DNA of 64,000 bases, taken from Clostridium_T sp040217795. GTDB taxonomy: Bacteria; Bacillota; Clostridia; Clostridiales; Clostridiaceae. Where the stretch lies: assembly GCA_040217795.1 (NCBI GenBank), contig JBEHWK010000004.1:1-64000 (forward strand), in the 5' to 3' direction. Below are positions 51,958 to 61,074 of the stretch, one piece after another (positions within the stretch are counted from its first letter, which is position 1; every line of letters begins with the position of its first letter). Made by a program: the position numbers and the translations under genes. The notes under the pieces were generated by a model. The model worked only from the letters and a program-made list of their open reading frames with translations. It searched no databases and was not told the origin of the DNA.

Positions 51958-53217
51958 TCACTCCTGCTGAAGGGGAGTGAATAAATATCCCATAAGTAAA
52001 ATTAAGTTATCTTTAATTGTTTTTATTACTGACTTGTCCTTCGTTTTAAAAGATGCACTTAAATAATCTTCACTTTCCTTTCCAAAGGGTTCCACTGCCT
52101 TGATTTTCAGTCTGTATTTAGTATTCTTCATAAGTCCTGAAAGCTTCAACGTTAATTTTTTTCTTGATTTACTTAAATAAAAATCCGAAAAAGCCAGAAA
52201 TTCTTTATGGAGTTTTCCAGTTATATTATCTATAATCTGAATTTTATAAGAATGTATGAATTCCTCATGTTTTCCTTTATCAAATGTTACAGTTACTGAA
52301 TTAGGCGTTACTTCCTGCAATTTCACATTCTTTTTTGAGAAATACGGTCTTATTCCTGATAAATATCTGTCATCAGTGTATTTAAACTTGGATTTATCAT
52401 TTATATCCTCAATAGTCCATTCCTTATCCAGTACTTTTCCTTTTGCGAAGTCTACAGGATTGATTGTAACTCTGTTGTTTTCATCCACATTAACCAACAG
52501 CCCTTGTGAAAACTCCTCTGCCCTGGGTGGAACACTTCCGTTTATTTTTCCACTCTCCATCTCAACGTAACTTACTGAAGCAGTTCCAACAGAAGTAAAA
52601 TCCCTTTGATGAATAGACCTGGGATCATTTAATGGATGATGTGAGTGGCCTGTAAAAGTCACAACTTGAGGATAATCTTTTAAAACATCATAAAAAGCCC
52701 TGCTGCTCCATTCTTCACTTCCATATACGGTATTTGCTATATGTTGGTGCACTGTGAAAAATATAGGCTTATGAGGATTATCTTTTTTAGCTGCTTCCAA
52801 TCTGTCTTTCACCCACAGTATAAGCTTTGGAGAAAAATAACCATCTCTCCTTCTTCCTTCTGTACTGACTGAAATAAAATGAAATCCCTTTATTACTTTG
52901 TGAGTATGAATTGAAGTCCCTGTACTTTTTTCAAATCTTTTCTGCGCAAAGCTAATCGGCAACCCGTTCCAGTAATCATGATTGCCCATAACAAAGACTT
53001 TTTCGCTCTGAGGATTTCCATACCTTCTGTATATTTCCCGGAACTTGCTGTACTCTGCCGCCTTGCCTCTATGGGTAATGTCGCCGGCAATAAGCACTGC
53101 ATCCAACTCAGGTCGTAACTTATTCATTACAACCAAAGCCCTTTTAAACTTCTTGTCATCTTCATCAGACTTACTCTTAATATGAATATCACTTATCACT
53201 GCAAATGACACCTTCAT
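51958..53217 (-). CDS. Calcineurin-like metallophosphoesterase with C-terminal Fn3-like domain
   Basis: Residues about 1-260 hold the two-metal phosphoesterase motifs: SDIHI, GDITH, GNHD, the later VHQH and GHSHH. Residues about 300-395 form a beta-rich domain with the Fn3-like ending TKYRLKIKAVEPFGKES. No signal peptide is seen. The ATG follows GAGGAGA. The substrate is unknown; relatives act on cyclic nucleotides, nucleotides or phospholipids. It is not clearly in an operon with glmM, as a terminator lies between. Confidence 0.88.
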   Translation of the reverse strand: MKVSFAVISDIHIKSKSDEDDKKFKRALVVMNKLRPELDAVLIAGDITHRGKAAEYSKFREIYRRYGNPQSEKVFVMGNHDYWNGLPISFAQKRFEKSTGTSIHTHKVIKGFHFISVSTEGRRRDGYFSPKLILWVKDRLEAAKKDNPHKPIFFTVHQHIANTVYGSEEWSSRAFYDVLKDYPQVVTFTGHSHHPLNDPRSIHQRDFTSVGTASVSYVEMESGKINGSVPPRAEEFSQGLLVNVDENNRVTINPVDFAKGKVLDKEWTIEDINDKSKFKYTDDRYLSGIRPYFSKKNVKLQEVTPNSVTVTFDKGKHEEFIHSYKIQIIDNITGKLHKEFLAFSDFYLSKSRKKLTLKLSGLMKNTKYRLKIKAVEPFGKESEDYLSASFKTKDKSVIKTIKDNLILLMGYLFTPLQQE

Positions 53218-53249
53218 TATATCTTCTCCTCATAAAAAATATATTTAGA

Positions 53250-53286
53250 AAAAATAAAACCGTAACAAAAATACTTTCATTACGGC
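53250..53286 (-). terminator. Terminator after glmM
   Basis: CCGTAA (53260-53265 on the plus strand) pairs with TTACGG (53280-53285). On the minus strand TTTTATTTTTT follows. Confidence 0.75.
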
Positions 53287-53310
53287 TTTACAAGTCTGTC
53301 AATCATATAT

Positions 53311-54660
53311 TTAGCTGTTAGCTTTTTTCTCTATTAATGCTCCTAAAGCTTTAGCCATGTTGTCAATCTCTTCCTGATTTTCCCCTTCCAGCATTACCCT
53401 TACTAAAGGTTCTGTTCCTGAAGGTCTTATCAACACTCTTCCGCATCCATGAAGCGCTTCTTCAATTTTCTTTATTTCAGTTATTATTTCTTCATCCTTT
53501 TCATGAATATCTTTTTTATCGTTAGGAATTCTCGCATTCACTAATACTTGTGGCAATTCCTTCATGATTGATGCTAGTTCACTCAAAGATTTACCGCTTC
53601 TTTTAATTGTTGAAGTTACTTGAAGAGCTGTAACCAGACCGTCACCAGTAGTGTTATAATCCAGGAATATAATATGTCCTGATTGTTCTCCCCCTAATAC
53701 ATGGCCGCTTTTGATCATCTCTTCCAAAACATATCTATCCCCAACTTTAGTAATAGAAGTTTTTATTCCTTCTTTTTCACAAGCCAGAATAAGTCCCAAA
53801 TTGCTCATTACAGTCACGACTAAAGTATCATCCTTCAATCTTCCAAGCTCTTTAAGATGCTTTGCACATAAAGTCATGATATAATCTCCATGTATAAGTT
53901 TGCCTTTCTCATCTACTGCTAAACATCTGTCTGCATCTCCGTCAAATGCAAAACCTACATGACATCCTTTTCTAACTACATAGTCCATTAACTCTTCAGG
54001 ATGAGTTGATCCGCATTTTTCATTTATATTTGTTCCATCCGGATTATCATTTATTACATATACTTCTGCCCCAAGATCCCTGAATGCTTTAACTGCTGCA
54101 GAATAGCATGCTCCATTTGCACAATCCAATGCAACCTTTATCCCTCTTAGATCTACTGAAATAGTATTCTTTGCAAATTCTATATAGTCCTCCAATGCAC
54201 CAATTTCTTCAATTTTCCTGCCCAGGTTAACCCCTGTCGGACTAGGTACATCCTGACATCCTGTTTCTATAACCCTTTGAATCTCATCTTCCAATTCATC
54301 AGATAGTTTGTATCCTCTGTCATCAAAAAATTTTATTCCGTTATATTCAACAGGATTATGGGATGCTGAAATCATTATACCTGCATCTGCTCCATATTCT
54401 CTGGTTAAGTATGCTACAGCTGGTGTAGGTATTACCCCTAAAGAAATAGCCTCAGCTCCAACAGAAAGTATTCCGGCTATAAGGGCAGATTCTAACATAT
54501 CTCCTGAAATTCTGGTATCTTTTGCGACTAAAATTTTGGGTTTATGAGTTCCCTCAGTTAATACATAAGCTCCGGCTCTTCCCAGATTATAAGCTAATTC
54601 TGATGTAAGCTCTGTATTTGCTATTCCTCTCACACCATCTGTTCCAAACATTCTCTCCAT
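53311..54660 (-). CDS. glmM: Phosphoglucosamine mutase
   Basis: Interconverts glucosamine-6-phosphate and glucosamine-1-phosphate for UDP-GlcNAc synthesis. The phosphoserine is S100 in MISASHNPVEYNG, the metal site is FDGDADRC, and the sugar loop is GGEQSGHI. RPSGTEPLVRVMLEG closes the C-terminal domain. The 449 residues are normal. AGAGG precedes the ATG. It follows glmS in pathway order and is near cdaA/cdaR, the usual Firmicute association of glmM with c-di-AMP synthesis. Confidence 0.97.
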   Translation of the reverse strand: MERMFGTDGVRGIANTELTSELAYNLGRAGAYVLTEGTHKPKILVAKDTRISGDMLESALIAGILSVGAEAISLGVIPTPAVAYLTREYGADAGIMISASHNPVEYNGIKFFDDRGYKLSDELEDEIQRVIETGCQDVPSPTGVNLGRKIEEIGALEDYIEFAKNTISVDLRGIKVALDCANGACYSAAVKAFRDLGAEVYVINDNPDGTNINEKCGSTHPEELMDYVVRKGCHVGFAFDGDADRCLAVDEKGKLIHGDYIMTLCAKHLKELGRLKDDTLVVTVMSNLGLILACEKEGIKTSITKVGDRYVLEEMIKSGHVLGGEQSGHIIFLDYNTTGDGLVTALQVTSTIKRSGKSLSELASIMKELPQVLVNARIPNDKKDIHEKDEEIITEIKKIEEALHGCGRVLIRPSGTEPLVRVMLEGENQEEIDNMAKALGALIEKKANS

Positions 54661-54699
54661 AAAAATTTACCTCTTTCTTTCGTTGTCTACGACTTACTT

Positions 54700-54834
54700 T
54701 TATACCTTATATTTATGTTTTTTATCTTCTGTTTTTTTCATTTTTTCTAATTTTTCAATCTTTATGTTCATAACGACTCCACCTACTACGAGAGCACCTA
54801 CTAATAATAAAGATATAATAACTTCAATAGACAT
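54700..54834 (-). CDS. Small single-pass membrane protein, 44 residues
   Basis: ATG at 54834 lies seven bases after AAGGAGGG. Residues about 4-22 (EVIISLLLVGALVVGGVVM) are one membrane helix, followed by a basic cytoplasmic tail rich in Lys. No family was recognised. It lies between the AIM24 gene and glmM, 39 bp upstream of the glmM start, and is probably co-transcribed with both. Confidence 0.65.
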   Translation of the reverse strand: MSIEVIISLLLVGALVVGGVVMNIKIEKLEKMKKTEDKKHKYKV

Positions 54835-54874
54835 AACTTTCCCTCCTTATACAACAAGCAACCTATAAGTTATC

Positions 54875-55708
54875 CTAATGGTCTTCATCCTCCTCATCTT
54901 CCGATTCAGTCTTGTATTCAGGGTTCTTCATGACTAATCTGTCGTATACGCTTTTAGTAGGAATAAGCCAAACTTGACCTGTTCCCCTATAGACATTCAC
55001 AAAACCTTCACGGGAGGTAATTGAGCTGATAATTGATTTTGCAGCTTTTTCAACTGTAAAATCAATTTCACCACTTCTAAGTATAACAAAATTACCATCT
55101 ACTTTTAAAGTATCATTTATCAAAGTGCACTTAAAAATTTCTTTTTCAGGTACAGGTATCTCTAAAACAACAATCCCGCTTCCTGAAAGTTTTACCTGGA
55201 ACAACCCTTCATCAGCCCAAGCCACAGCACTGGCCCTTTTTATTCTGGATGCTCCTATTTTGACAGTTTCTTCACATGCAAGAAACAATCCGTCATCCAC
55301 AATAATTTCATCATCTTCCAGTTCAATCAATGCAAAGTTACCAAAGGATGGTTCCAGAAATACTTCTCCCGTACCTTGATAATAAGGCTTGAATACGGCC
55401 TCACCTGTAACCTTGCCTGTAAAAATCTTTTTACCTAGTCCCACTACTCCACCAACCTTGTTGCTTACAACTATATTTCCCTTCATATAGCTTAGTCTTC
55501 CTGGTTCTATATACACTGCACTTTCATCTAAAATAATCCTTATCTGTTTTAGCCTGATCCCTGCATCCTTCATATATTTTAACTTAACAGCACTTTCTGA
55601 ATCAGCCCCTCCCTCCAAAGAATCATATTGGAGTACCTGAAAAATTGAGTCACTCTTCATTTCACTGATCATTGTAAGTTTGTTGGTTATATTCAATGAT
55701 GTTCTCAC
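54875..55708 (-). CDS. AIM24 family protein
   Basis: A 277-residue beta-rich protein of the AIM24/DUF124 family. Typical stretches are GNIVVSNKVGGVVGLGKKIFTG, GTGEVFLEPSFGNFALIELEDDEIIVDDGLFLACEE and GRGQVWLIPT-like GTGQVWLIPT. Function in bacteria is unknown. The C-terminus is strongly acidic (TESEDEEDEDH). The GTG start follows GGGGTGA. It is upstream of the small membrane protein and glmM, and a strong terminator separates it from buk. Confidence 0.87.
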   Translation of the reverse strand: MRTSLNITNKLTMISEMKSDSIFQVLQYDSLEGGADSESAVKLKYMKDAGIRLKQIRIILDESAVYIEPGRLSYMKGNIVVSNKVGGVVGLGKKIFTGKVTGEAVFKPYYQGTGEVFLEPSFGNFALIELEDDEIIVDDGLFLACEETVKIGASRIKRASAVAWADEGLFQVKLSGSGIVVLEIPVPEKEIFKCTLINDTLKVDGNFVILRSGEIDFTVEKAAKSIISSITSREGFVNVYRGTGQVWLIPTKSVYDRLVMKNPEYKTESEDEEDEDH

Positions 55709-55781
55709 AGAATCACCCCGTTTTAGATTAATAATACTATTTTACAACCTTTAGAATAAATTCACAACATCACGATAAAAA

Positions 55782-55812
55782 AATAGCAGAGGCTGCAGCC
55801 TCTGCTATTCTT
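55782..55812. terminator. Palindromic terminator after buk
   Basis: AATAGCAGAGGCTG is followed directly by its exact complement (14-bp arms, 55782-55809), with T-rich flanks on both strands. Confidence 0.85.
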
Positions 55813-55833
55813 TGCTATATAAGAATTGAAGTC

Positions 55834-56904
55834 TTATTTGTATTCCTTAGAGGTTTCTTCTCCGCTTAATACTCTTATTGCCCCTTGAGCTAAAGCAAGA
55901 AGTTCATCTTCTCCAGGATATACTACAACAGGCGCGATCCAGGAAACTTTCTTCTTTATATCCCCTGTTACAACATCACTGTACGCTATTCCTCCTGTAA
56001 GAATGATAGCATCAATTTTTCCTTCAAGAACAACTGAATATTCACCTATAGCTTTTGTAACCTGATGAATGAATGCTCCATAAGCCAATTTCGCTTCTTC
56101 ATTCCCTTCTGCCATAAGCTTCAATACATCCCTGGCATCATTTGTATTCATATAAGCAACGTATCCGCCCTTACCAACTAATTTCTTATATATTTCATCT
56201 TCAGTGTACTTACCGCTGAAACATAATTTAACTAAATCTCCTGCTGGAGTGGTACCTGCTCTTTCAGGTGAAAATGGACCTTCACCATCTAACGCATTGT
56301 TCACGTCGATTACTCTTCCTTCTTTATGAGCACCTACAGATACTCCTCCACCCATATGAACAACAACTAAGCTGAAATCTTCATATTTTTTTCCATGTTC
56401 TTTAGCATATCTCTTTGCTACAGCTTTCTGATTCAAAGCATGGAACTTTGATTTTCTAGGCAGTTCAGGAACTCCTGACAATCTAGCCACATCTATTAAT
56501 TCATCAACAACAACCGGATCTACTATAAATGCCTTAACACCTATTTCCTTAGCTATGTCATTAGCTAATATTCCTCCAAGATTTGAAGCATGCTGACCCT
56601 GCACACCTTGTTTCAGATCTTCCAACAGAGCTTCATTAACTTCGTAAGTACCTCCTGGAATAGGCTTTAACATTCCACCTCTTCCCACAACTGCACTTAA
56701 TGTTTTTATATCAAAGTTATTATCTTCTAAAACTTTTAAAATTACTTCTTTTCTAAAATCTTTTTGTTCAAATATTGAAGCATATTTACCTATTTCTTCT
56801 GAGGAATGTCTTAAAGTTTCTTCAAATATTTCTTTTTCATCCTCGTATACACCGATTTTGGTTGAAGTGGAACCTGGATTTATGATCAATAATTTATAAG
56901 CCAT
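55834..56904 (-). CDS. buk: Butyrate kinase
   Basis: Makes butyrate and ATP from butyryl phosphate, the energy-yielding end of butyrate fermentation. The acetokinase-fold motifs are INPGSTSTKIGVY at the N-terminus, VVVHMGGGVSVGAHKEGR and IILTGGIAYSD. The 356 residues match Buk rather than acetate kinase (about 400). It is 21 bp downstream of ptb in the same operon. A branched-chain fatty acid kinase is the main alternative, but the ptb pair supports Buk. Confidence 0.95.
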   Translation of the reverse strand: MAYKLLIINPGSTSTKIGVYEDEKEIFEETLRHSSEEIGKYASIFEQKDFRKEVILKVLEDNNFDIKTLSAVVGRGGMLKPIPGGTYEVNEALLEDLKQGVQGQHASNLGGILANDIAKEIGVKAFIVDPVVVDELIDVARLSGVPELPRKSKFHALNQKAVAKRYAKEHGKKYEDFSLVVVHMGGGVSVGAHKEGRVIDVNNALDGEGPFSPERAGTTPAGDLVKLCFSGKYTEDEIYKKLVGKGGYVAYMNTNDARDVLKLMAEGNEEAKLAYGAFIHQVTKAIGEYSVVLEGKIDAIILTGGIAYSDVVTGDIKKKVSWIAPVVVYPGEDELLALAQGAIRVLSGEETSKEYK

Positions 56905-56925
56905 CTTAGTAATCCCCCTAAGTAA

Positions 56926-57831
56926 TTATTTATTTTCAGCAACTAGTGCTGCAAGAGCTATTGAATTAACTTTTGTTTCAACAGAATCTGCCCTTGATGT
57001 CAATATAACCGGAGCTGATGTCCCTACTAAACAGCCTCCGTTTCTTGAATGTGAAAGATATGTTAAACATTTATACATTACATTTGCAGTTTCGATATTA
57101 GGCAGTACGAATACATCCGCTTTACCTGCTACCTTACCTGTAACATTTTTATGTTGTGCAGCCTCTTCTGATAAAGCATTATCAAATGCTAAAGGTCCAT
57201 CTATTATACATCCCTTAATCTGGCCTCTTTCTGACATCTTTGATAATAATGCAGCATCGACTGTAGCCTGCATATCAGGATTCACTACTTCTACCGCACA
57301 AATAGGCGCTACCTTTGGAAGAGATATACCACAAGCTTTAGCAACCTTCACAGAATTGTTTATTATATCAACCTTAGCTTTTAAATCTGGATAAGTATTG
57401 AATGCAGCATCAGTAAGGAAAAGAAGTCTATCCAACTTGTCAACTTCAAAAACTGCAACATGTGACATTAACTTTCCAGTTCTTAATCCAATCTCCTTAT
57501 TAAGAACACTTCTTAAAAAAGTAGCTGTATCAACTAACCCCTTCATAACCATGTCTGCTTTTCCGCTTGAAACAAGCTGAACAGCAAACAACGCCGCTTT
57601 TTTCACATCTGCCTCATGAATGATTTCAAACTTAGTCAAATCCATGTCTATTTTTTTTGCAATTTCTTCAATTTTAGTTTTGTCTCCTACTAATATAGCA
57701 TTAGCAATTCCTTGTTCCTTTGCAATTTTAATAGCTTCAAGTACCGGTTCATCTTGTGCTACAGCAACAGCAACCTTTTTTGTCTCTACAGCCTGTAGTT
57801 TTGATAACAATTCGTCAAAGTTTTTACTCAT
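56926..57831 (-). CDS. ptb: Phosphate butyryltransferase
   Basis: Converts butyryl-CoA and phosphate to butyryl phosphate. The 301-residue sequence fits the phosphate acetyl/butyryltransferase family: KADMVMKGLVDTATFLRSVLNKEIGLRTG in the N-terminal half and GPLAFDNALSEEAAQHK in the second. The pairing with buk identifies the butyryl-specific form. The operon starts here; a Rex-type operator lies about 75-90 bp upstream of the start. Confidence 0.95.
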   Translation of the reverse strand: MSKNFDELLSKLQAVETKKVAVAVAQDEPVLEAIKIAKEQGIANAILVGDKTKIEEIAKKIDMDLTKFEIIHEADVKKAALFAVQLVSSGKADMVMKGLVDTATFLRSVLNKEIGLRTGKLMSHVAVFEVDKLDRLLFLTDAAFNTYPDLKAKVDIINNSVKVAKACGISLPKVAPICAVEVVNPDMQATVDAALLSKMSERGQIKGCIIDGPLAFDNALSEEAAQHKNVTGKVAGKADVFVLPNIETANVMYKCLTYLSHSRNGGCLVGTSAPVILTSRADSVETKVNSIALAALVAENK

Positions 57832-57905
57832 TTTTTACACCTCTTCGTATATTATTTAATATTTTTTATATTTAGTAATTTATAACATACTAATCCCGCT
57901 TCCAA

Positions 57906-57923
57906 TTGTTAATTTTGTAACAA
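57906..57923. promoter_or_regulatory. Rex-type operator upstream of ptb-buk
   Basis: TTGTTAATTTTGTAACAA matches the Rex consensus TTGTTAA-N4-TTAACAA at all but one fixed position. It lies between the COG2509 gene and ptb, 75 bp before the ptb start. Rex represses fermentation genes when NADH is low; in clostridia butyrate genes are known targets. The promoter elements are not clear. Confidence 0.72.
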
Positions 57924-57999
57924 TCAAAGGTGACATATAATACTTCTATTCTATCAGAAAAAAATCCCAAACCAGTATTTTTCAGAAAATTAAAATTTA

Positions 58000-59598
58000 T
58001 TAAAATGGTGCAAATTCTTTAATAATGTTTTCTGCTACCTTTATACCGTCTACTGCCGCTGATATTATTCCACCTGCAAATCCAGCCCCTTCTCCTGCAG
58101 GATAAAGACCTTCCATGGATACACTTTGCAGATCTTCCCTTCTTGGAATCCTCACTGGCGCTGATGTTCTTGTCTCAATTCCCGTCATAACGGCATTGTA
58201 ATCAGCAAACCCGCTTATTTTTTTATCAAATGCCAAAATTCCTTCCTTTAAGGAGCCGGTTACAAAATCCGGAAGGCACTTTCTTATATCTGATAATTCA
58301 TATCCCGGTCTGTAGCTTGGCTCCACGTTTCCTATTTTTAAAGATTTACTGTCTTTTAAAAAATCTCCTATCAACTGAACAGGTGCTACAAAGTTTCCGC
58401 CCCCTGCTTTATAAGCTAACTCTTCATATTTCTTTTGAAATTCTATCCCTGCCAAGGGTGATTTGCTTCCGAAATCTTCAGGAGTTACTGTTACAACTAT
58501 TGCCGAATTGGCATTCTTCTTATCTCTGGCATGATAGCTCATTCCGTTTGTTACCAGTCTGCCTTGTTCAGAAGCTGTGGCAACCACCAATCCTCCCGGA
58601 CACATGCAAAAAGAATAAACTCCTCTTCCTGATTCTTTGCATGTATGAGTTAATCTGTATTCTGCTGCATTCAACTTCGGATGTCCTGCAAACTTGCCAT
58701 ATTGATTCCTGTCTATCAATTCCTGGGGATGTTCAACCCTCACACCTATTGCGAAGGGCTTCTGTTCCATTTGCACACCCTTTCCATTAAGCATTTCATA
58801 TGTATCTCTGGCACTGTGCCCTATTGCTAAGATAAGTCTTTCACAAGGAATAAAATTATTATTTATTTCAATTCCCTTTAATTTTCCTTCATCAGTTATT
58901 ATATTGTTTAGAGCTGAATTGAAATAAACTTCTCCACCAAGACTTTTTATTTCTTCTCTTATATTTTTTACAACTTCCTTTAAAATATCTGTTCCCACAT
59001 GAGGCTTTGCTCTATACAATATTTCTTCAGGAGCTCCTCCTTTAACCAAGGCTTTCAATACGTAACTGCACCTGTTATCTTTTATTCTGGTTGTTAGTTT
59101 CCCGTCGGAAAAAGTGCCTGCCCCGCCTTCTCCAAACTGAACATTTGAATTCTCTTTTAAAATTCCTGTATTCCAAAATAAATCGACAGTTTTGCTCCTG
59201 CTTTCCATATCTTGGCCTCTCTCAAACACTACAGGATTATATCCATTTCTCGCTAAGAGAAGTGCAGCAAACAATCCAGCCGGTCCCATTCCAATTACAA
59301 CCGGCCTTGTATTTAATTTTTTTGTACCTATTTCAAATTCTTCATTATATGTATCATTTTCTATTTTCACATCTTTGTCACTTATTCTATTCATTAGTAA
59401 TTTTTCATTGTCTAAATCCACTTCAATACAATAGTTAAATTTAACTGTATCTTTTTTTCTTGCGTCTATAGATTCTTTTACTATCCTTACTTCAGGCAGG
59501 CCACTTACTGCAACCCCCAACTTTTTAGCCACCTTTTTCAAAAGAACAGTTTTATCATCTTCTATATCCAAAATTATATTATTTACTTTAATTGTCAT
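58000..59598 (-). CDS. COG2509-type FAD-dependent oxidoreductase
   Basis: A 532-residue flavoprotein. A small N-terminal domain (1-90) precedes the FAD motif VVIGMGPAGLFAALLLARNG (GxGxxG at 103-108). NVQFGEGGAGTFSDGKLTTR and the C-terminal GLYPAGEGAGFAGGIISAAVDGIKVAENI complete the family pattern. Substrate and pathway are unknown. The ATG follows GGAGGA. It is often found near cdaA/cdaR/glmM in clostridia, as here. It lies 267 bp downstream of cdaR, behind the structured region 59645-59842. Confidence 0.88.
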   Translation of the reverse strand: MTIKVNNIILDIEDDKTVLLKKVAKKLGVAVSGLPEVRIVKESIDARKKDTVKFNYCIEVDLDNEKLLMNRISDKDVKIENDTYNEEFEIGTKKLNTRPVVIGMGPAGLFAALLLARNGYNPVVFERGQDMESRSKTVDLFWNTGILKENSNVQFGEGGAGTFSDGKLTTRIKDNRCSYVLKALVKGGAPEEILYRAKPHVGTDILKEVVKNIREEIKSLGGEVYFNSALNNIITDEGKLKGIEINNNFIPCERLILAIGHSARDTYEMLNGKGVQMEQKPFAIGVRVEHPQELIDRNQYGKFAGHPKLNAAEYRLTHTCKESGRGVYSFCMCPGGLVVATASEQGRLVTNGMSYHARDKKNANSAIVVTVTPEDFGSKSPLAGIEFQKKYEELAYKAGGGNFVAPVQLIGDFLKDSKSLKIGNVEPSYRPGYELSDIRKCLPDFVTGSLKEGILAFDKKISGFADYNAVMTGIETRTSAPVRIPRREDLQSVSMEGLYPAGEGAGFAGGIISAAVDGIKVAENIIKEFAPF

Positions 59599-59644
59599 GA
59601 TTCCTCCTGAAAATATAAATTTAGTTGAAAAATTGTAAGTAGTT

Positions 59645-59740
59645 ATAGGATTCCCTTACTAAAACTTAATTTATACTTGTTAGAAAATTTCAAAATGAGG
59701 ATATGTATAAGTTAAGTTTCCATAATTGTTCTCAATATAT
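59645..59740 (-). repeat. Structured hairpin element, copy 2 (upstream of COG2509 gene)
   Basis: A 15-bp stem pairs AAACTTAATTTATAC (59662-59676) with GTATAAGTTAAGTTT (59705-59719), with one G-T wobble. On the minus strand GGAAACTTAACTTATACAT (59720-59702) differs by one base from the matching part of copy 1 in the cys leader. Flanks are also partly similar. It is in the same orientation relative to the downstream gene as copy 1. Confidence 0.55.
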
Positions 59741-59842
59741 AGATATCCACCTTCTAAGTTTTATAATACTTGCCTGACTCTTTTTAAATCTCAAAGAGTC
59801 AAACAATTATTAATTGTTAAAGGTTGAAGGTGGATATCTATA
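59738..59842. repeat. 105-bp inverted repeat, MITE- or RNA-like
   Basis: The 17-bp arms TATAGATATCCACCTTC (59738-59754) and GAAGGTGGATATCTATA (59826-59842) are exact complements. An inner hairpin pairs GACTCTTT (59776-59783) with AAAGAGTC (59793-59800). It directly follows the copy 2 element. It could be a miniature mobile element, a large terminator after cdaR or a structured leader for the COG2509 gene. Confidence 0.6.
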
Positions 59843-59865
59843 TTGAACTTTTTAATAACTTAATA

Positions 59866-61074
59866 TTACCCTTTAGTAATTGTTACCGTAACCTTATTAA
59901 CATCTGCAACATTGACATCACTTAAATTTTCCATTGTTACTTTAGGTGTCAATTCATAAACACCTTCTTTCAAATCTGATAAATCCAACTCTGCCTTGAG
60001 CATGTCTGCTGTAAGTTTATTAATACTGCTTTCCGATCCCTTTACAGTAACATTAACCTCATTTTTGTTTAATGATGATTTTAGCCCATCTGCAAGTAAT
60101 TTCACTGTTACCGGAACAATCATTGTTTTACTGATATTTTTCTCTATTTCAACCTTAACATTAATTTCTTCAGTACTTGATGTTACTCCATCAGGAAATT
60201 TCAATTTTACAGTAACATCGGTTGTTCCCGTTATTTTAGACAAATCAACAGCCTCAGTTTCTACGGAAGAAATCTTTTCCACAACTGACGAATCACCTTT
60301 AAGTTCAACATACTCGCTTTCGGGAGTTATGGATTTGATAGAATAATCCCCTTGCAGAGATCCTGTTGTTACAACCTTTATCTTTACGGGCTTCAGTTGT
60401 CTGACAATAATGCTTACATCCACATACGCAGGGCTTACATCCACATTTGCCACCGTGTTATTATTACTATCCACCGGACTTAAGCCTGCCTTTCCCACGT
60501 AATCGGAATCCAGATTCAGATATTCTCCCTTTGCTGCGACCTTAACTACAGAATCAATTAATTTTGAAGGTCCTGATACTACAGCTGTGGTTTCTGATAA
60601 CTTTGGTTCTGCATAATAATATCCCTGTTTTGCAGTAATATTTAAATCACTCTTTACAGGAACTGTTTTAGTTATATATTCATCCACTGTTATAGTTACT
60701 CTTAAAAAACCGTCATTTTTAATATTGACATTAGAAGGGTAATCAACGATTTCAACTGGAATGCTATTTTCCCCTTTTTTCAAAGCATATGACTGTAAAT
60801 CAGCAGTTATTTTAAACTGTTCCCTTTTGACTGAATAAACATCAGATGACGGACCTTCCAACTTTAAGTCTACATATACTTTTTGGTCAGGTTCCAGCAC
60901 AAGGCCTGAATTTTTCAGAACATCTGCATTTAAAATTTCTACCGGCACCTTATCAAGGGTATAAGTTCTCACCGGGCTCTCAACATTAGATATGTAAAGC
61001 CATAAAGTAAAAGAAAGAATTAAACATATTGCCTGAATAATTATTTGTTCCCTTTTGTGATTTTTTTCACCCAT
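59866..61074 (-). CDS. cdaR: YbbR-domain protein, CdaR-type regulator of diadenylate cyclase
   Basis: A 402-residue protein with an N-terminal membrane helix (about 9-28) and several YbbR repeats (beta-rich, about 80-90 residues each, for example VPVEILNADVLKNSGLVLEPDQKVYVDLKLEGP). It is expected to sit outside the membrane and modulate CdaA. The ATG follows GGGTGA and overlaps the cdaA end by 34 bp, so the two are translationally coupled. Confidence 0.92.
   Translation of the reverse strand: MGEKNHKREQIIIQAICLILSFTLWLYISNVESPVRTYTLDKVPVEILNADVLKNSGLVLEPDQKVYVDLKLEGPSSDVYSVKREQFKITADLQSYALKKGENSIPVEIVDYPSNVNIKNDGFLRVTITVDEYITKTVPVKSDLNITAKQGYYYAEPKLSETTAVVSGPSKLIDSVVKVAAKGEYLNLDSDYVGKAGLSPVDSNNNTVANVDVSPAYVDVSIIVRQLKPVKIKVVTTGSLQGDYSIKSITPESEYVELKGDSSVVEKISSVETEAVDLSKITGTTDVTVKLKFPDGVTSSTEEINVKVEIEKNISKTMIVPVTVKLLADGLKSSLNKNEVNVTVKGSESSINKLTADMLKAELDLSDLKEGVYELTPKVTMENLSDVNVADVNKVTVTITKG

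Noticed and set aside
58230..58790. A 186-codon plus-strand frame
   Set aside because: It lies antisense inside the COG2509 gene, with no start signal and no recognisable domain.
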